Origin: an uncultured bacterium
GTDB taxonomy: Bacteria; Zixibacteria; MSB-5A5; CAIYYT01
Direction: 5' to 3'
Assembly: GCA_903930455.1 (NCBI GenBank)
Contig: CAIYYT010000250.1
Coordinates: 1-53,581, forward strand
DNA length: 53,581 nt
A program made the translations under genes and the position numbers. Numbering within the stretch: the stretch's first letter is position 1; the number at the start of each line of letters is the position of its first letter. The notes under the pieces are model-generated. The model had not been told where the DNA came from. It ran no database searches and saw only the letters and a list, made by a program, of their open reading frames with translations. Below are positions 1-9,505 of the stretch, in pieces.

Positions 1-434
1 GCCGTCAACCGGAACCCAGTAATAGAGCGTATCGTGACAACCGTGAGTCCGATCGACATCGCTACAATAGCGGACGTTTGCGATGTCGATGACTTTATGG
101 AGGAGCGTCCCCTTTTCCCCGCAACCCGTTCGCGTTTCCGAGTGGTACTCCACCCGCAAGGGTGGGTCTGCTTTCGGATGAGTCGATCAGACTGTGTCCA
201 GAGAATCTCTTGTCCTGTCCGTGCCTTGGTTAATAACCAGGAGTGCGTGTCAGCGGCGCCGGCCATTCCCGCGAAAACGGCGACCCTGGACAATCTTTGA
301 AGGACACAGCGAGACCGCATAGACTGTTCATCCGTATCAGGAAACGCAAGTCGAGGCCCGCTCGTTCTTTGACATTGTGAATAGCATTATTCGCGCCATA
401 TCATGATATTCGCATCCTCCTGTAGCCTAACCCC
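1..434. other. Left-edge region without a confident gene
   Basis: I see no recognisable protein here. A plus-strand frame of 88 codons (34-300, GTG start) has no ribosome binding site and resembles nothing I know. The minus strand is open from 186 to the left edge (62 codons) without a clear start, so it could be the end of a gene outside the window or chance. A perfect short hairpin lies at 150-165 (CCACCC, loop GCAA, GGGTGG) and is followed on the minus strand by GC-rich sequence of intergenic-repeat character. Confidence 0.3.
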
Positions 435-461
435 TTGATGGTGGCGAACGTGCGTCTTCCC

Positions 462-489
462 TTGCTATGTGCCGCCCACCGCGTATATT
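462..489 (+). promoter_or_regulatory. Probable sigma70-type promoter of lon
   Basis: TTGCTA at 462-467 and TATATT at 484-489 are separated by 16 bases. Transcription would start around 496-498, essentially at the ATG of lon (498). That would give a leaderless or nearly leaderless mRNA. This is inferred from the sequence only. Confidence 0.5.
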
Positions 490-497
490 GGGGGCGT

Positions 498-2834
498 ATG
501 ATATACCGATACGGCACAGAAGAGATCGTTATCCGTGAATCGTTGCCGGTGTTGCCGGTACGCGACACGATCATCTTTCCCTACATGGTATCGCCGATGA
601 TTGTCGGCAGGCAGTTTTCGATTGAAGCGCTGCAAGAGGCGATGGTGCGCGACAAGCAGATATTACTTTTGGCGCAGAAAGACAAGACGATCGAGAACCC
701 CACCAATAGTGATCTCTACGGCTTCGGCACGGTGGCGCGCATTCTGCAGGTGATGAAACTCAACAACGGCACGATGAAAGTGCTGGTGGAAGGATTGTGC
801 CGCGCCAAGGCCAAGCGTCTGAGCAAGACCGAGGGCTACCTGGGGGCTACGCTGCAACTTCTGGCGGATGATCTCGGTGACAATCCTACGCGTCTGGAAG
901 CACTGGCGCGATCTGCGCTTCGTCGTTTTGGTGACTATGTGGCGCTCAATCGGCGCATTCCCGATGAAGTGATCGCCAACACCCAGGATGTTCCCAGCGC
1001 TAGTCAGCTTGCCGATGTGATCGCGGCGCATTTACAACTGTCAATCGAAAAGCGGCAGACCGTTCTGGAAGCGGTGTTTGTGCCAAGGCGGCTGGAGATG
1101 TTGGCGGAATTGTTGTCGGCCGAAATCGAGATTTTGGAACTGGAACAGAAAATTGATTCCACCGTGCGTGATTCGATGACCCAGAATCAGCGCGAATATT
1201 ACCTCCAGAACCAATTGAAAGCAATCAAGACGGAACTCGGGCAGGCCGACGATGAAGCTGATGTCGAAAGTTATCGCACCAAGATCAAGGAGTCCTCGCT
1301 GCCAGCGGAAGTTGCCAAAAAAGCGACCGAAGAAGTTGACCGTCTCGGCAAAATGCATTCCTACTCGGCTGAGGCGAATGTGATTCGCACCTATATCGAC
1401 TGGCTACTGTCGTTACCGTGGAACATTTATTCCGAGGATCGCACTTCGTTCAAGGAAGTGGAAGATATCCTCAATGCCGAGCATTACGGTCTGGAAAAAG
1501 CCAAAGCGCGAATTCTGGAACATCTGGCGGTAATCAAACTGGCGAAAAATGTCAAAGGCCCGATTTTGTGCCTGGTCGGTCCTCCAGGTGTGGGGAAAAC
1601 GTCGCTTGGCAAATCGGTCGCCAACAGTCTCAATCGCAAATTCGCACGGATGTCGCTGGGGGGCATGCGTGACGAAGCCGAGATTCGCGGCCATCGGCGG
1701 ACCTATATCGGCGCGCTGCCGGGGCGAATCATTCAGATGTTGAAGAAGGCCAAGACCGCCAACCCGGTCATGCTTCTGGATGAGGTCGACAAGATCGGCT
1801 CCGATTTTCATGGCGACCCGGCATCGGCGCTCTTGGAAGTGCTCGACCCGGAGCAGAATTCGACATTTCAGGATCACTATCTCGAATGCGAATTTGACCT
1901 TTCTAAAATCGTGTTCATCACGACCGCGAATACGACCGCCGGAATTCCGATGCCGCTTCTGGATCGGATGGAGATGATCGAACTCCCCGGTTATCTCGAA
2001 TTCGAGAAGGTCAAGATCGCCGAGGAGTTTCTCGTACCAAAGCAGAAAATGGAATGCGGGTTGGTCGAATATCGTATTGATCTGCCTGCGTCGATGTTGC
2101 AGACGATCATACGCGACTACACGCGGGAAGCGGGTGTGCGTGAGTTGGAGCGCAAGATTGGCTCGATCTTCCGGCAAATTGCGCAGCGGATTGCCCGTGG
2201 CGACAAGAAGAAACGATTCATAGTTACAAAGCCCGACCTGAAGAAATATCTTGGCGCTCGCAAGTATCATGAACTGGAAACCGGCGTCGCAGCGGCAGGC
2301 CGAGCGATCGGTCTGGCCTGGACCCGTGCCGGCGGTGAGATTCTGCCGGTGGAAGTATCCCTTACGGATGGAAGCGGAAAGGTGCTGCTGACAGGTAAGC
2401 TCGGCGAAGTTATGCAGGAATCAGCGCGTGCGGCGCTGACCTATCTCAAGTCCAATGCGGATCGGCTTAAGATTAGCAAAGACAAATTCAAGAATCTCGA
2501 CGTACATCTGCATCTGCCGGAAGGAGCCGTGCCAAAGGACGGTCCATCGGCGGGAATCACAATCTTGGTGGCGTTGACATCGGCGTTTCTGCAAAAGGCG
2601 CCCACCAAGGATCTCAGCTACACCGGTGAAATCACCCTTTCCGGTGAAGTGCTTCCGGTCGGGGGACTTAGCGCCAAGTTGATTGCAGCGGTACGTTCCG
2701 GAATCAAGACAGTTATCGCACCACAAGCGAACAAGTCGGATATTGAGGATTTGCCGAAAGAGCTGACCTCGAAGCTGAAAATCGTTCTTGTCAAGCGGGC
2801 GGCGGACGTTTTAAGACTTGCCTTTCCCAAGTAA
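498..2834 (+). CDS. lon: ATP-dependent endopeptidase La (Lon)
   Basis: Lon is a cytoplasmic homohexameric AAA+ serine protease that degrades misfolded and regulatory proteins. The product is 778 residues, the normal size of bacterial LonA. It has an N-terminal substrate-binding domain (about 1-210), a coiled-coil, an AAA+ module with Walker A GPPGVGKT at about 361-368 and Walker B LLDEVDK, and a C-terminal protease domain. The catalytic serine is Ser684 in PKDGPSAG and the catalytic lysine is Lys727 in LSAKLIAA, 43 residues apart as expected for the Ser-Lys dyad. An upstream TTG (435) is in frame, but it adds residues that do not resemble Lon and would overlap the promoter, so ATG 498 is preferred. 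The engB gene follows closely on the same strand. Confidence 0.97.
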   Translation: MIYRYGTEEIVIRESLPVLPVRDTIIFPYMVSPMIVGRQFSIEALQEAMVRDKQILLLAQKDKTIENPTNSDLYGFGTVARILQVMKLNNGTMKVLVEGLCRAKAKRLSKTEGYLGATLQLLADDLGDNPTRLEALARSALRRFGDYVALNRRIPDEVIANTQDVPSASQLADVIAAHLQLSIEKRQTVLEAVFVPRRLEMLAELLSAEIEILELEQKIDSTVRDSMTQNQREYYLQNQLKAIKTELGQADDEADVESYRTKIKESSLPAEVAKKATEEVDRLGKMHSYSAEANVIRTYIDWLLSLPWNIYSEDRTSFKEVEDILNAEHYGLEKAKARILEHLAVIKLAKNVKGPILCLVGPPGVGKTSLGKSVANSLNRKFARMSLGGMRDEAEIRGHRRTYIGALPGRIIQMLKKAKTANPVMLLDEVDKIGSDFHGDPASALLEVLDPEQNSTFQDHYLECEFDLSKIVFITTANTTAGIPMPLLDRMEMIELPGYLEFEKVKIAEEFLVPKQKMECGLVEYRIDLPASMLQTIIRDYTREAGVRELERKIGSIFRQIAQRIARGDKKKRFIVTKPDLKKYLGARKYHELETGVAAAGRAIGLAWTRAGGEILPVEVSLTDGSGKVLLTGKLGEVMQESARAALTYLKSNADRLKISKDKFKNLDVHLHLPEGAVPKDGPSAGITILVALTSAFLQKAPTKDLSYTGEITLSGEVLPVGGLSAKLIAAVRSGIKTVIAPQANKSDIEDLPKELTSKLKIVLVKRAADVLRLAFPK

Positions 2835-2875
2835 CACTCTACCTTTTGTCACCGGTGAAATTCTAAGAGGATTTT

Positions 2876-3466
2876 GTGAACCTAAAAGAGGTCAAACTGG
2901 TAACGACTGCCTACCTGCCGGATCAATTGATCCTGACAGGACCGCTGCAGGTGGCATTTGCGGGGAGATCAAATGTCGGCAAATCGTCGCTGTTAAATCG
3001 GCTGTTCAACCGCCGTGGTCTGGCAAAGGTTTCGAATTCGCCAGGCAAAACGCAGTCGGTAAACTATTTCCTCGTCAACGACCAAATCTACTTCGTCGAT
3101 CTTCCCGGCTATGGCTATGCCAAGACCAGTGCTCAAGAGCGTATCCGTTGGCAGAAGCTGCTGGAATTCTATTTCGAGAATTCGAAAGCGTTGGCCGGAC
3201 TGGCGCACCTGATCGACATTCGTCATGAACCGACCGAGCTTGATCTGATACTACACGAGTGGACACAGCCGTTGGTAAAGCGACATCTTTATGTTCTGAC
3301 CAAGTCGGACAAGGTGTCGCGAACTCGGCAGGTGCAGGCAGCTGCGGCGTTGGCAAAGCAATTCCAGATTGACAAGGAAAGCATCGTCACATTTTCCGCC
3401 GAGACCGGTGATAATAAACACCTGATTCTGCAATGGGTAACGTCGCTCTTGGAATCGAAATCATAA
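2876..3466 (+). CDS. ysxC: Ribosome biogenesis GTP-binding protein YihA/YsxC (EngB)
   Basis: This is a TRAFAC-class GTPase of the EngB/YsxC family, needed for assembly of the large ribosomal subunit. The 196 residues carry G1 GRSNVGKS at 30-37, a G2 threonine in the SPGKTQ segment, G3 DLPGYGYA and G4 TKSDK. Length and motif order match the family. The start is GTG at 2876, with TAAGAGG five bases upstream. It lies 41 bases after lon and 16 bases before purA, so the three genes may be co-transcribed. Confidence 0.95.
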   Translation: MNLKEVKLVTTAYLPDQLILTGPLQVAFAGRSNVGKSSLLNRLFNRRGLAKVSNSPGKTQSVNYFLVNDQIYFVDLPGYGYAKTSAQERIRWQKLLEFYFENSKALAGLAHLIDIRHEPTELDLILHEWTQPLVKRHLYVLTKSDKVSRTRQVQAAAALAKQFQIDKESIVTFSAETGDNKHLILQWVTSLLESKS

Positions 3467-3482
3467 CGGGAGTTGAAATATC

Positions 3483-4760
3483 ATGACTAATCGCGTGGTT
3501 TTGGGTCTGCAATGGGGTGATGAGGGTAAGGGCAAAATTGTTGATCTGCTGTCACGAGACGCCGACATCATCGCTCGCTGTCAAGGGGGGGCGAATGCCG
3601 GACACACGGTGAAAATCAATAGTCAACAGTTTATCCTGCATCTGATTCCATCGGGGATATTGCATCCCGGCAAGATTTGCCTGATCGGCAACGGTGTGGT
3701 GCTGGACCTCTTCCAACTGTTTCACGAAATGCGCGAACTGCAGGAAAAAGGTATCGACACGACCGGTCGCCTCTTTGTGTCGGGGAGAGCGCATCTGGTT
3801 ATGCCATACCATAAGGTCGTTGAAGCGGCGCAGGAATCGGCGCGTGGCAAGGAAGCGCTGAATACATCCAAACGTGGCATCGGTCCGGCATACCATGACA
3901 AAGTGGCCCGTTACGGGATTCAGTTCGCCGAAATTTTTGATGACAACCTATTGCGTGAGAAGATCAGGGCCAGTCTTCAAGAGAAACAGAGTGTGCTGGC
4001 GGCCTTGCCGGAAGATCAACGCCCGACGGTCGATATGACATTCGATGCGGTCAGGGCCAAACGCGACGAGGCGCGGCTGCTACTTTGCGATGTATCGAAG
4101 TATCTTGACGACGCCGTCGCACAGAACAAGCGCATCCTGTTTGAAGGCGCACAGGGAACGTTGCTCGACGTAGATTTTGGCACCTATCCGTTTGTTACCT
4201 CGTCCAACACAACTATCGGTGGTGTGCTGACCGGTTTGGGGATTGGTCCCAAGCATCTTGACAGAATCACCGGCGTCGTGAAGGCATACCAGACGCGTGT
4301 GGGGAATGGCCCGTTCCCGACAGAGTTGCACGATCAACTTGGCAAGGATATCCGCGAGTGGGGGCATGAATATGGCGCCACCACTGGTAGACCGCGACGC
4401 ACCGGCTGGATTGATCTGGTGCTGTTGAAGTATGCAGTGCGGCTGAATGGTGTGGATGATATCGCTCTCATGAAGATGGATGTGATGGATAAACTCAAAG
4501 AGATCAAGGTCTGTGTCGGTTATAAGTTGGATGGACAGAAGCTTGATACGCCGCCGCAGTTAGGCTCCGAGTTTGCCAGAGTTGAACCGATCTATCAAAC
4601 CCTACCGGGCTGGAAGAAGCCGGTGCATGAAGCAAAGAAGTATGGCGATCTCTGCCCGAATGCAAAAGCATACCTGAAGTTTATTGAGGATTTCGTCGGT
4701 GCGAAGATCAGCATTCTCTCAACCGGCGCCGAGCGGGATGAGACGATAGTGTTGGGATAG
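3483..4760 (+). CDS. purA: Adenylosuccinate synthetase
   Basis: PurA catalyses the GTP-dependent condensation of IMP and aspartate to adenylosuccinate, the first committed step of AMP synthesis. The product is 425 residues, the usual length. The GTP-binding loop GDEGKGK is at 12-18, followed by the conserved GGANAGHT segment containing the catalytic histidine, TTGRPRRTGWID in the second half and a C-terminal STGAERDETI segment. The ATG at 3483 is preceded by a GGGAG site. The gene follows ysxC at short spacing on the same strand. A palindromic repeat element begins directly after the stop codon. Confidence 0.97.
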   Translation: MTNRVVLGLQWGDEGKGKIVDLLSRDADIIARCQGGANAGHTVKINSQQFILHLIPSGILHPGKICLIGNGVVLDLFQLFHEMRELQEKGIDTTGRLFVSGRAHLVMPYHKVVEAAQESARGKEALNTSKRGIGPAYHDKVARYGIQFAEIFDDNLLREKIRASLQEKQSVLAALPEDQRPTVDMTFDAVRAKRDEARLLLCDVSKYLDDAVAQNKRILFEGAQGTLLDVDFGTYPFVTSSNTTIGGVLTGLGIGPKHLDRITGVVKAYQTRVGNGPFPTELHDQLGKDIREWGHEYGATTGRPRRTGWIDLVLLKYAVRLNGVDDIALMKMDVMDKLKEIKVCVGYKLDGQKLDTPPQLGSEFARVEPIYQTLPGWKKPVHEAKKYGDLCPNAKAYLKFIEDFVGAKISILSTGAERDETIVLG

Positions 4761-4762
4761 GG

Positions 4763-4836
4763 TAGGCCAAGCCCTCTCGGGGCTTGACGATGATAGTGCC
4801 TTCGGCGCGTGTCAGGAGCACAGGGCTCCTGACCTA
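4763..4836. repeat. TAGGTCA/TGACCTA-type palindromic element, copy 1
   Basis: The element starts TAGGCCA and ends TGACCTA. It holds two hairpins: CAAGCCC/GGGGCTTG around 4767-4786 and GTCAGGAG/CTCCTGAC around 4811-4833. The right half, with about 15 bases beyond it, recurs at about 5800-5852. It fills most of the gap between purA and the next gene. Confidence 0.7.
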
Positions 4837-4918
4837 CAGGACTTGAAGCTTGCGGGCAGGGCATGTGCGAGTTACCGTCAGAAGGTGTCCATAAGTATTG
4901 GAACGGGAAAGGAGATAT

Positions 4919-5344
4919 ATGTTGTCACGCGTTGTATGTTTGTTTTCACTCATGCTGATATTGGTAACGGCGGGAGCTGCTCAGAGGACAGCGGAATATG
5001 GTGTCTCAATTCCTAACCTGCCGGTTGCGCCTGGCGAATCTATCGTATCGTTTGAAATCAACGTAACCGCCGGTGCGATCCAGTCGGTCATGAATGTTCC
5101 GGTGGGATGGTATCTTGTCGTGGACAATGATGCTTCATGGCGGACCAAAATCAAGGCGAACACGACCGTTGGCGCAGCGGCCTTAAAGCCAGAAGACTTC
5201 AAACAACTCCGATTTGTGGTCAAGAAGAATGAGTTCGGGGACTTGAAGTTCAAGCTTACTGGAACTGTTTCCGTAACCAAGGATTTTCAGCAAGAGAGAC
5301 CAATACAGCTAATCACCAGCGATTTTGCAGTGACTGCCATGTGA
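4919..5344 (+). CDS. Small secreted protein of unknown function
   Basis: I do not recognise this family. The product is about 141 residues. An N-terminal signal peptide (hydrophobic CLFSLMLILVTAG followed by AAQ) predicts export. The mature part is predicted to be beta-rich, with segments such as VGWYLVVDND. It has no cysteines after the signal region. ATG 4919 is chosen over an in-frame TTG at 4898 because AAGGAGAT lies just upstream of the ATG. It stands alone between two repeat elements and has no informative neighbour. Confidence 0.7.
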   Translation: MLSRVVCLFSLMLILVTAGAAQRTAEYGVSIPNLPVAPGESIVSFEINVTAGAIQSVMNVPVGWYLVVDNDASWRTKIKANTTVGAAALKPEDFKQLRFVVKKNEFGDLKFKLTGTVSVTKDFQQERPIQLITSDFAVTAM

Positions 5345-5349
5345 AGTCG

Positions 5350-5383
5350 GGAAGGTCAGGAGCCCTTGCGCTCCTGACCTTCC
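5350..5383. repeat. Perfect inverted repeat (13-bp arms)
   Basis: Arms GGAAGGTCAGGAG (5350-5362) and CTCCTGACCTTCC (5371-5383) enclose an 8-base loop. The arms contain the GTCAGGAG/CTCCTGAC core shared with the palindromic elements at 4763-4836, 5788-5840 and 14652-14689. There is no U-run after the hairpin, so it is not a typical intrinsic terminator, although a stem this stable just past a stop codon could protect the 3' end of the mRNA. Confidence 0.7.
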
Positions 5384-5426
5384 GCCGCGGGCGGAGAGTG
5401 TCGTTGGCGCACAAAAGCGGCAAACA

Positions 5427-5783
5427 ATGAGTTTGGTTGGTGTCAGCCTCATCATCTTGATAGTAGTGCAGGGGCTTCATCTGTACGAAGAGGTGAAGCA
5501 GGATTTTCGCCGCAAGCTGCCTGTCGGCGAAATGCCGAAAGAGGTGTTCGTGGCAGCGAACATCATCGTGTTTGCATTTGCGATTGTCACGCTCTGCATG
5601 GCACAGGCAGAGATGGCGGCGGGATTTGTGATGGCGTGGATTTTCGGGATCGGGATGGTGCTCAACGGGTGTGTTCATATCGGGATGATGATATACAAGC
5701 GGGCGTATTTCCCCGGCGGCGTGACGGCACCACTGGTGTTGTTAGCAGCGGTGAATTTGGTGTATCGGCTTTGGGTGGGGTGA
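5427..5783 (+). CDS. HXXEE domain membrane protein
   Basis: The 118-residue product is strongly hydrophobic, with three or four predicted transmembrane segments (about 1-18, 43-62, 65-88 and 97-117). It has the defining HLYEE (H-x-x-E-E) motif near the end of the first segment. Later segments with NGCVHIGMM and YFPGGVTAP fit the pattern of the HXXEE family (PF13787), whose function is not known. No strong ribosome binding site precedes ATG 5427, so the start is less certain than the family call. Confidence 0.7.
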   Translation: MSLVGVSLIILIVVQGLHLYEEVKQDFRRKLPVGEMPKEVFVAANIIVFAFAIVTLCMAQAEMAAGFVMAWIFGIGMVLNGCVHIGMMIYKRAYFPGGVTAPLVLLAAVNLVYRLWVG

Positions 5784-5787
5784 TTTC

Positions 5788-5840
5788 TCCAAGCACAGCC
5801 CGCCTTCGGCGCGTGTCAGGAGCGCAGGCCTCCTGATCTA
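5788..5840. repeat. TAGGTCA/TGACCTA-type palindromic element, copy 2 (right part)
   Basis: The segment ends TGATCTA and contains GTCAGGAG/CTCCTGA arms. The stretch from CGCCTTCGGCGCGTG to CTACAGGACTT matches copy 1 over roughly 50 bases with few differences. The left hairpin of copy 1 is degenerate here. Confidence 0.6.
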
Positions 5841-5922
5841 CAGGACTTCAAAAAGAACACTCTGTGAATCGGTAATTGTGTAAATTGGGGGCGTTTGTTG
5901 TGGGGGCTAAGGAACTGGAACT

Positions 5923-8607
5923 ATGGGTGCGCATAAATTAGATTCGATATTTAATCCGCAGCGGATTGCGCTGATCGGTGTTACGACCAATCCCAACTCG
6001 GTCGGCGGCAAAGTGCTGAGCAATCTGGTCGGGGCGGGATTTATGGGGGTGGTGTATCCGGTTAATCCTGCGACCGAAGCGGTGCTTGGTATCCATTGTT
6101 TTCCCGACATTGCCAGCCTGCCGCACACGCCCGATCTCGCGGTGATCTGCACTCCGGCGACGCAAGTCCCGGCACTCGTGCGTGAGTGTGGTGAGGCAGG
6201 CATACGCGGGATGATCATCATGTCGGCGGGGTTCAAAGAAACAGGCGCCGAAGGGGCGGCTCTCGAAGAACAGATCAAGATTGAAGCAAAACAATTTCCC
6301 GAAATGCGGATCATCGGGCCGAATTGTCTCGGGATCATCGTACCGTCACTCAAGCTGAATGTCAGTTTCGCTACCGGCACGCCGAAGGCAGGCAACGTCG
6401 CCTTCATCTCACAGTCGGGAGCGCTGTGCACTTCGGTGCTCGATTGGGCGATGGAGGGGAAGATCGGATTCTCGTATTTCGTTTCGATCGGCAACACGGT
6501 CGATGTCGATTTCGGCGATCTGATCGACTACTTCGGCGACGACGAAAACACACGATCTATCATTCTATATATAGAGTCAATCAATCGCGCTCGCAAGTTT
6601 ATGGCGGCGGCGCGGGCGTTTGCACGTAGCAAACCGATCTTGGCGTACAAGGCGGGACGGTTCCCCGAATCGGCACAGGTGGCGGCATCCCACACCGGCG
6701 CCATGGCATCCGAGGATGCGGTGTATGATGCGGCATTCCAGCGAATCGGCTTGACCCGTGTGTATGACATGGGAGAGATATTCGATTGCGCGGAGTTGAT
6801 CGGGCGTGGCAAAATCCCCCAAGGGCCGAATCTCGGGATTGTCACCAACGCGGGTGGACCGGGAGTGATGGCGACCGATGCCTTGATTGCCGCTAATGGC
6901 GAACTGGCGAAGTTGTCGGAAACAACGTTGGCCAAATTGAATGAGAACCTTCCGGCATTCTGGTCGCATCGCAATCCAGTCGATGTACTCGGGGATGCAA
7001 ATTCCAAACGCATCGAAAAGGCAATTCAGATCGTGCTGGATGACAAAGGTGTCGACGCGGTGCTGGTTATCCTGACACCGCAAGCGATGACCAATCCGAC
7101 GGCAACGGCGAAGGTGATTGGCAAACTCTCGGAGACGACCAGCAAACCGATACTGGCGGCGTTTCTGGGGGGACAGACGATGCGTGAAGGACTGCAGATA
7201 CTCATCGACAAGGGTGTTGCGGCCTACAAAACGCCGGAGCAAGCCATCGGCGCGTTTATGACATTGGTCGCCTACTCGCGCAACCTCGAACGACTATATG
7301 AAACACCGGAGGATTTGCCGGTAGAGTTTCCGTTGGATCGAGAGAAGCTACGGGCATTGTACATCTCGAACAACTTTGGCGACAACGCAACACTGACGGA
7401 AGCGGTATCCAAGAGCTTGATTGAGGCGTATGGCATATCGACGACCATGCCCTATTCGGCAACAACTGCTGATGAGGCAGTGAAGCTTGCGGATGATCTG
7501 GGCTATCCGGTTGTTTTGAAAATTCATTCGTCGGAGATCACGCACAAAAGCGATGTCGGCGGTGTGCAGCTTGATCTGGAAGATGACAACATGGTGCGAT
7601 CTGCATTCGAGCGAATTGTTGCCAATGCCAAACGGATCCAGCCACAAGCGCAGGTTGAAGGCGTAACCGTGCAGAGGATGATCAGCGGCAAGGATGCCAT
7701 CGAGTTGATACTCGGTATCAAGAAAGACCCGGTGTTTGGAACAGTGATGATGGTCGGCATGGGTGGAATAGCGGCAGAACTGTTGCACGATCGCTCACTC
7801 GGATTTCCGCCTTTGAATGAGCGTTTGGCGCGGCACATGCTGGAATCGCTCAAGATTTGGCCGCTGTTAAACGGATATCGCGGCAGACCCAAGATGAATG
7901 TCAATGGACTGATTGAAGTGTTGATGCGGCTGTCATACTTGGCGGCGGATTATCCGGAGATTACCGAGTTAGATATCAACCCGCTGTTGGTGTCGCCGAC
8001 GGACGCAGTGGCGCTTGATGCCAGAATCATGATCGATCCGACGATGGTAGGCATGCCCATCGAGCAGTATTCACATCTGGCGCTAAGGCCCTATCCCGAC
8101 AAGTATGTCACTACGGCGGAACTAAAGGACGGCACGAAGATTACATTGCGTCCGATCAAACCGGAGGATGAACCGCTCTGGATGGGATTACTCGCGAGTT
8201 GCTCGAAAGAAACGATCTATTCACGGTTCCGATATTTCTTCCAGTGGCAATCGCATGAAGTGGCGACGCGCTACTGCTATATCGACTATGATCGTGAGAT
8301 TGCGATTGTGGCGGAGGTTGGCGAAGGCGACAAGCGACGGTTTTTGGGCATCGGCAGGTTGATCGCCGATCCCGATCATGAGACCGTGGAGTATGCGGTG
8401 TTGATCACCGACGCCTGGCAGAAAAAAGAACTGGGAAGCCTGATCACTGATTACTGCATGGAGATCGCCAAGCGCTGGAACCTAAAACGCATCTACGCGC
8501 AGACAACTGCCGAGAACCGCCCGATGGTTTCGGTATTCGAAAAGCGGGGCTTCAAAATCACCTACGGTGACGACTCGACGGTGGAAGTTGAGAAGGAGAT
8601 TGGGTAG
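5923..8607 (+). CDS. Acyl-CoA synthetase (NDP/ADP-forming type) fused to a GNAT acetyltransferase (Pat/YfiQ-like)
   Basis: The 894-residue product has three parts. The first is an N-terminal CoA-binding and ligase-CoA region (about 1-460), beginning FNPQRIALIGVT and with ASHTGAMASE around His257, the histidine phosphorylated in ADP-forming synthetases. The second is an ATP-grasp domain (about 490-710). The third is a C-terminal GNAT domain (about 725-894) opening with LKDGTKITLRPIKPEDE. This order is that of protein lysine acetyltransferases of the YfiQ/Pat type, which acetylate acetyl-CoA synthetase and other proteins. In Pat proteins the ligase part is often inactive, but here the histidine is present, so it may make acyl-CoA. 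A possible weak -10 element (TAAATT) lies near 5881. It appears to be transcribed alone. Confidence 0.9.
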   Translation: MGAHKLDSIFNPQRIALIGVTTNPNSVGGKVLSNLVGAGFMGVVYPVNPATEAVLGIHCFPDIASLPHTPDLAVICTPATQVPALVRECGEAGIRGMIIMSAGFKETGAEGAALEEQIKIEAKQFPEMRIIGPNCLGIIVPSLKLNVSFATGTPKAGNVAFISQSGALCTSVLDWAMEGKIGFSYFVSIGNTVDVDFGDLIDYFGDDENTRSIILYIESINRARKFMAAARAFARSKPILAYKAGRFPESAQVAASHTGAMASEDAVYDAAFQRIGLTRVYDMGEIFDCAELIGRGKIPQGPNLGIVTNAGGPGVMATDALIAANGELAKLSETTLAKLNENLPAFWSHRNPVDVLGDANSKRIEKAIQIVLDDKGVDAVLVILTPQAMTNPTATAKVIGKLSETTSKPILAAFLGGQTMREGLQILIDKGVAAYKTPEQAIGAFMTLVAYSRNLERLYETPEDLPVEFPLDREKLRALYISNNFGDNATLTEAVSKSLIEAYGISTTMPYSATTADEAVKLADDLGYPVVLKIHSSEITHKSDVGGVQLDLEDDNMVRSAFERIVANAKRIQPQAQVEGVTVQRMISGKDAIELILGIKKDPVFGTVMMVGMGGIAAELLHDRSLGFPPLNERLARHMLESLKIWPLLNGYRGRPKMNVNGLIEVLMRLSYLAADYPEITELDINPLLVSPTDAVALDARIMIDPTMVGMPIEQYSHLALRPYPDKYVTTAELKDGTKITLRPIKPEDEPLWMGLLASCSKETIYSRFRYFFQWQSHEVATRYCYIDYDREIAIVAEVGEGDKRRFLGIGRLIADPDHETVEYAVLITDAWQKKELGSLITDYCMEIAKRWNLKRIYAQTTAENRPMVSVFEKRGFKITYGDDSTVEVEKEIG

Positions 8608-8616
8608 GGGGTTGCT

Positions 8617-9492
8617 ATGTCAAAATGCTCTCTGGCCATAGGCCTGCTCTTAAGTCTCTGTATCCTGCCGACCGGCAATTGTGCCGCAGAAGTGAATGGG
8701 GATTCTCTCTATCTGTGGGAAGCATATTTCTCTTCGGATTGGTGGTATTTCAATGACATTTCAGAGGAGCGATCCGCACTCCTATTTCAGCAGAGTGGGA
8801 TCTGCGATCAATCTGATCCTCCTTTCACCCGGTTCGCTATCGCCGACTCGGTAGTTTGCAGCTGTCTGAAGTCAACTTACTATGTTCTCTTCATAAAACT
8901 CGGCGGTCGCGGACAACCGGCTCCGATCCACCGCTGGTTCGCGAAGGACAACGAGACACAGCAGGTGTTGGGTTTTGCCAATTCCCTCGAGCTGGAGGAA
9001 TACATAGGAAGAGATTTCAAAGGTAACGGCATTGTGAACGCCGCAAGCGCTCGCAACTGTGTAATTCAGATCGCAACTATCGTGTCACCGTATCTGCCGG
9101 TAATGTTCCCTGACCACCCTGGTCAGCTAGCAAAAGCCATGAATGCACTATGGAGTATGAGATTGTACGAGAAGGCCTCCCATGATGACTCTCTCTTCCT
9201 CTTGATTGGCTCGGTGGCTTTCTCGGACGGGAAGCTGGGAATATTGGCCAGCTACTCCGACACGACCGGCAAGATCAACCGAGAAGAGCACCGAGTCGAT
9301 TCTCTTGCTGCTTCGGTTTACACCTATCTGAATCACAATGGCGCCTACGAGTTCTCCCTCGGTTCTTGGTCACGGTCGGGAGGTTTGGTGTTGCACTGGA
9401 ACATCTGTGTCTCCCGGCAGGGCATTCTACGCATAGACTGGACAGAAATCGGCAGGCTCCAAACAGAACCCGGACTTGGATATTGGCGTTAA
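8617..9492 (+). CDS. Secreted protein of unknown function (paralogue 1)
   Basis: I do not recognise this family. The 291-residue product starts with a signal peptide (LAIGLLLSLCILPTGNCAAE) and is rich in aromatic residues. Its C-terminal part (LVLHWNICVSRQGILRI then IGRLQTEPGLG) resembles the end of the next gene's product (LHEWHLRFSKTGVEKV then AKRLGIGLG), so the two look like a diverged tandem pair. The ATG lies 9 bases after the stop of the preceding gene. Confidence 0.7.
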   Translation: MSKCSLAIGLLLSLCILPTGNCAAEVNGDSLYLWEAYFSSDWWYFNDISEERSALLFQQSGICDQSDPPFTRFAIADSVVCSCLKSTYYVLFIKLGGRGQPAPIHRWFAKDNETQQVLGFANSLELEEYIGRDFKGNGIVNAASARNCVIQIATIVSPYLPVMFPDHPGQLAKAMNALWSMRLYEKASHDDSLFLLIGSVAFSDGKLGILASYSDTTGKINREEHRVDSLAASVYTYLNHNGAYEFSLGSWSRSGGLVLHWNICVSRQGILRIDWTEIGRLQTEPGLGYWR

Positions 9493-9505
9493 GGAGACCA
9501 ACCGC

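Noticed and set aside
34-300. 88-residue open frame at the left edge
   Set aside because: It has no ribosome binding site, no recognisable motif and a mirrored open frame on the other strand. It is probably chance.
1413-2270. Long minus-strand frame opposite lon
   Set aside because: It is a mirror frame of a conserved gene, with no motifs and no ribosome binding site.
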